64,000 nucleotides of DNA, from the NCBI GenBank assembly GCA_002270565.1, contig NQMI01000136.1, forward strand, positions 1 to 64,000. Direction: 5' to 3'. Position numbers and translations under genes: made by a program. The notes beneath the pieces were generated by a model, which was not told the DNA's origin, searched no databases, and was given only the letters and a program-made list of their open reading frames with translations. Below, piece after piece: positions 59,363 to 64,000 of the stretch. The DNA comes from Stenocarpella maydis. Its lineage: Eukaryota; Ascomycota; Sordariomycetes; Diaporthales; Diaporthaceae. How positions within the stretch are numbered: position 1 is the stretch's first letter; each line of letters opens with the position of its first letter.

Positions 59363-62300
59363 TCAAGCCCGCTCGGCATCTCCGCCGCCCAGGATCATGT
59401 CAACCAGCTTATCCTTTTCAGCACTGCTCTGGACCAGGTCCCAGAAGGCCCCCGTTCCATCCTCGGCCTCATCGTCCCCGGCCGGGCCATCGCCGTTCTG
59501 TTTCCCTGTCGCGTCACCCCCGCCAGCCTCTCCGCCACGCTTCTTCTGCCCATCTCTCCTCATCCCCTGCTCAAGCAGCTCCCTCGGTGACCCCATCTCA
59601 GCCATGCGGCCCTTGTCCAGCACCAGGATCTTGTCAAAGTCCGCAACGGTGCTCAGGCGGTGGGCAATCACCAATACGGTGCAGCCGGCAGCGGCAAAGG
59701 CGTCCCGTAGGCTGGACTGGATCGCGGCATCTGTGGCTCGGTCGATGGCCGAGGTGGCCTCGTCCATGATCACGATCTTGGGACGGGCGAGGAGTGCGCG
59801 CGCAAGGCATACGAGCTGGCGCTGCCCCTGGGATAGGTTGCCTCCTCCGGTGCTGATGTCCATGGATAAGTTGTTGAAGATGTCGGTACTTTCCGAAGTC
59901 TCCGTCTCCGTGGTCATCACCACCTCTGCACATGGCACCGCGCCGGCGTCCGCGGCGGTATCCACGACTGGAGACTCATTTCTTGGGGGTTCTGGGGTGG
60001 TCTCCGTGGTTGAGACGATCGTCTCCTCGTGAGTGGACACCACAGGGTACCGAGAGGGTCTCTCGGGATTGACCGGCTGCGGCTTGGCGAGGTGGACGCT
60101 CTGAAGTGTCGCCTGTAGCTCATAGTCCTCCTTGGTATCCTCCATGTCGAGGTTGGACCTCAACGACCCCGAGAAGAGGAACGGGTCCTGAGGGATGATG
60201 GCAAGCCTGCTCCGCAGCTGCTCGAGCTTCAGGTCTGCGATATCGATGCCGTCGATGACCACAGACCCCTCGCGAGGCTTGAGGAGGCGGAAGAACACCG
60301 AGGCCAGGGTCGACTTCCCGGCTCCGGTCCTTCCAATGATGCCAATTCGTTCGCCTGGCCTCACCACAAAGTTGAGGTTCTTCAGGACAGGAGGGAGGTC
60401 GGCCTTGTAGGCGACGGACAGCTTCTCAACCTCGATCCTGCCCTCGGCTGGCCACGCGGCAGGTGCGTCCTGGCCATCCTCAGGCTCGGTCTCAATCTCG
60501 GAGTACTCGATAACACGCTCAGCTGCGTTGAAGCTCAGTTCCAGCGATGTCATGCTAGAGAGCAGCGCAGTCAGTCTCCACGAGTATCTGAGCGCGAAGG
60601 TAAGGCTGAAGCCGGCGAGCGCGGCATCGACGTGGCCGGAGACTGCGACAATGGCGACGACAGTGACGAAGATTGTGCCAAGCATGGACAGGCGGAACGA
60701 CATCCACCGGCCAGACAAGCTCAGTGCCCAGCTTGCCTTGTTGGAGTTGTCTATGAGATTGAACCTGTGGATGTATCAGCTACGGTGAGCGCTGTGGAAG
60801 GGTCAGGGATTGCTACTGACATCCGGTCCATGTAAAAGTTTGTCCGGTGGAAAGCACGGATGGTTGAGAGACCTGACAGCACAGATCCGAACTGGTCGTA
60901 GATCGGGGAGTGGGAGATGGAATTAAGTCTCTTCACCTCGCGGGCAACGTTGATGTACTTGCTCGCAACCCGGGCGTAGACGAACATGAGGGCAATGCCA
61001 GCGAGGATCACCCAGAGAGACACGGACAAGCTGGCCGCGATGGTAACAACGAGCGAGAAGCTGCTGTGCAGGAAATTGGCCAGGTCTCCGGGAAGACGCC
61101 TGTCGACCATGAAGGCGTCGGATGTGAAGCGGTTCAAAATCCTGCCAGCCGGGACAGTGTCGACCCAGCGGAGGGGAGCTCGAAGGATGGCGTGGGTCAT
61201 CCTCTCGAATAGGACCCGAGAGGTCCGAAGCCCGATGGCTGTCATCGTGAGACTCCGGGCGACCTGCGGATGGACGGTCAGTGATGATCTGAAGCAAGTT
61301 TTGCTGGAGAATTGTCTGAGACAATCTGCCACGAGAGGAAATCCTGCTCGTGATGCGAGAACCAGGCAAGGGCAATGGCCTACTAACCTGAAGCACGACC
61401 ATCAGCACATAAAACAGCACGCTCATGCCGATCCAGAACCAGACGGAGTGGCCCTCCATGGACGCTGCGTGTATACTATGCGGCACCACCTCGGAATACA
61501 GCATGCCCTTCTGGGGGTCCTGCAGGAAGATGCGCGAGCTGTCGTAACGGTTGAGAGTAGCCGAGAAGTTGGTCGTCTCCTCGGTGGACGATCCATCAGT
61601 GAGCTTCTTGAAACTCCAGACACGAGCGATACTCGCCAGACCGCCGGACACGATGAAGAAGACGACCAGGAGCCAGAGTATTGGGGCCCTGCTGGCGCGG
61701 AGGTAAGTCGCGTACACCTTCCATTTGACACGCCCCGTCTCACGCTTTTCCTCATCTTCTTTGCTCGGTTTCTTCTTGTTGCCACTGGGCTGTTCTGACC
61801 CCGCAATGGTTGTTTCCTCGGAGGAGATCTGGCTCTCCTGAGCGTCGGTCATGGTCTGGGTCTCGCTTACGTCGTGGATCGAAGAGCGCTTAGAACCACT
61901 CGAGGAAGCAACAGTGGTGTTGGTGGGGGTGATGGGCTCGGCGCTCTCAACTCGGCCCTCGTGGAGCCGGACGAGATAACTGGCCTTCGGCATGCACAGC
62001 TCAGCGTGGTGAGTCGCGAGTATCCTGGTCCTCCCTTGTGCAAGCTCCCCCGTCAGCGCGAGATCTACTATGCACCGTCCGACGTGAGCATCCACTGCAG
62101 AGAGCACATCGTCCAGGATCATGATGCCCGCGCGAGAATACAAGGCCCTAGCGAGCGCGACACGCCATCTCTGACCACCGCTGAGCGTCACGCCCTTTGG
62201 ACCGACCTCTGTCTCATCCCCATCGACGAGGAGCTCGACGTCCTTCTCCAGAGAGCAGGCGCGCAGGACATCCTGATAGCGCGGCTCGACGAAGGGAAGG

Positions 62301-64000
62301 CCGAAAATGATGTTCTCTCGGACAGTCCCGGTCTCTATCCAGGGGGTCTGCGAGACAAAGGCAGTCAGAGATGGTATCAGCCATTCCTCCTGCGGTATCG
62401 GCTTTGCCTCGTCCAGCTCTTCCTCAGCAGGTGGCGCCGGGGTCTTGACAGTCCCGGAGATAAGTTTGACCTCACCGAGTATGGCTGCCAAGAGGAGGGA
62501 CTTGCCAGATCCGGTCTTTCCAGCTATGATGCTGAACTTGCCTTCTGGGAAGCTGAGGGACACGTCCCGAAGCGTAGAGCGTTCCTCTATCTGCTCATGT
62601 GCCCCATCAGCGCCCTCCTTCTTCGGCCACGCGACAGTTGCATTGTCAAAGACGATGGCCTCCCCTGGGACAGCAACAGGAGCCTTGTCCGGCTGTGAGA
62701 AGTACTTCTCAAGCCTGACACACGAGGTCCAAGCCTCCATCATGTACACTTGAAGGATGGGCAGTAGTGCCGTCGCTTCGTCAAGCTGGTCGAACAGGCC
62801 GAGCGAGGCGAAGATAACTGAGGCTTTGATATGACCGCCTTGTTCCCAGGCATACACACTCTGTGACACGCACGCAAGGAGGAGCGGGCCGAGGTTCATG
62901 ATGAGCATGACACCACTCATGAACAGCGAGGCTTTCCAGTACTGTGCCAGCTCCTCGTTTCTGGACTTGATGATCTTGTTTTCCCAGTGCTGCTCGAGTG
63001 CCGAGTACTTGATCTGCCGCATCCCCTGGAGAGCCTCGGTGAGGAGATGGGCCTTGCCGTCACGATATCTCATGAGGCCAAACTGGATCTTGGCGTATTT
63101 CTTGGACATCCACGTGTTCAGCGGGATGATCATTGCAGCGGATCCAAGCCCGGCAGCGACCGCCTTCCAGCCGAGAATGGTGACCAGGAAGCCACCAGCC
63201 AGGATGAGCTTGACTACAGCCAGGGGCAGATAGAAGTTGAAGCTGCAGAACATGGTGACACGGCCCGAGTCGAGTTTCATGTGGTTGATCACAGACTGGC
63301 GGACCTCGTCCTTCTTCTCCTTTCCCTGCCCTTTTGGTCCTGCATCTCCCTTGTCACTCTTGCCTTTTGAATCAGCCTTCTGTCCGTCCTGGTCCTGGGC
63401 TCGAGGAGGCGGCATGGCCGTCTCGTGTTCCTTCATTGCCTTATCAAACACCAAAGTCTGCAGCACAGCCCCCAGGGGAATGACCAGCCGACTGTTTGTC
63501 CACCAGCTCAAGAGGCCACCGACAATGTTGTCGAGTGAAAGACTGAGGCACAGAGCGAGCGCCCACGCCAGCGTCTCCACAATGCTTGAATCAGGCGTGC
63601 TGGGCTGTTCCAGTCGGCCTAGGAGGCTGTACATCATGTAGTTGGGGATCAGCGAAAGAACGGCAGAGATGAAGACCAAGCACCACTGCTGAGCGAGCTC
63701 AACCCAGTGGAACTTGAGCAGTCTCCACCAGAGCCTCCCACTGCCGTCATGACCGATAAACATCTCGTGTAGATTGCGCGCGCGTGTGAGGTAGTCAAGC
63801 TTTGGGAGATCCTCCATATCCAGCTGGCGCTCCTTGGAGATGTCGAACACGAAGCTGTTCCACGAGAACGAGATCTTGGATAGGAGCGAGACGGTGTGTT
63901 GCTGGTCAACCAAGGTTCCTTTGAAATAAACGTCCGGCCGGCGAGGGAAGAACCCAAAGGCGAAAAATGCAGCAACAGCGGAAATTGCCTGTAGGAGCCA
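59363..64000 (-). CDS. ABCC/MRP-type ABC transporter, N-terminus outside window
   Basis: Three exons are in view: 64000-61388 (open at the window edge), 61263-60821 and 60764-59363, about 1485 residues. Introns are GTTAGT...CGCAG and GTCAGT...CACAG. Order: the end of an N-terminal membrane region, TMD1, NBD1 (Walker A GKTGSGKS near 62500-62525; signature LSGGQRW; Walker B ending LDD, the degenerate form usual for ABCC NBD1), a charged linker rich in Ser, Thr and Glu, TMD2 (GLRTSRVLFERMTHAILRAPLRWVDTVPAGRILNRFTSD), and NBD2 (GRTGAGKST near 60315-60340; LSQGQRQ; IVIMDEATSAID). It is a full-size exporter of vacuolar or plasma-membrane type for conjugates, drugs or metabolites; the substrate is unknown. 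NBD2 carries about 55-60 extra residues, Thr/Glu/Pro-rich, just before the signature (about 59880-60090). Confidence 0.9.

Overview
The window is nuclear DNA of a filamentous ascomycete (Pezizomycotina, probably a Sordariomycete). Genes have short 45-160 nt GT-AG introns, often with CTAAC or CTGAC branch sites. Exons are GC-rich. Two genes are fungal Zn(II)2Cys6 regulators and one is the ambient-pH arrestin PalF. An AT-rich block carries the mark of repeat-induced point mutation (RIP). Gene models are read by eye: splice sites were chosen so that phase and family conservation agree.

Layout. 1-2.6 kb: an F-box gene (-). About 3.17-7.77 kb: an AT-rich transposon graveyard with an interstitial telomere-type repeat, a RIP-ruined coiled-coil ORF, a RIP-ruined Ty3/gypsy integrase-chromodomain fragment (-), and a younger LTR-like sequence with a 322 bp direct repeat and two single-base Ns. 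9.2-13.8 kb: PXMP4-like peroxisomal membrane protein (+), a GT69/CAP59-like glycosyltransferase (-) with a frameshift and an 86 bp tandem duplication at its 3' end, and a DHDPS-family aldolase (-). 14.7-17.1 kb: palF (-). 20.8-21.8 kb: a tentative Cys-rich gene (+). 22.4-25.9 kb: a large conserved fungal protein (-). 30.3-34.5 kb: a Zn2Cys6 factor (+) convergent with an O-fucosyltransferase-like protein (-). 39.8-48.5 kb: a conserved protein of unknown function (+), PER1/PGAP3 (+), a heavily broken coiled-coil/RGG pseudogene (+), and a mannitol-dehydrogenase-like SDR (-). 50.8-59.0 kb: a LAC9/GAL4-type regulator (+), a small conserved protein (+), and a Cys/Met-metabolism PLP enzyme with a disturbed frame (+). 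59.4 kb to the end: an ABCC/MRP transporter (-) whose N-terminus lies beyond the window.

The genes do not form a biosynthetic cluster. They are mostly housekeeping or regulatory: GPI-anchor remodelling, Golgi glycosylation, peroxisome membrane, ambient pH signalling, sugar and polyol metabolism, and detoxification. I did not find a convincing new multi-gene system. The most informative signals are the RIP relics, the internal duplication in the GT69 gene, the multiply broken coiled-coil/RGG gene, the possible Cys-rich gene and paired PacC-type sites upstream of palF.
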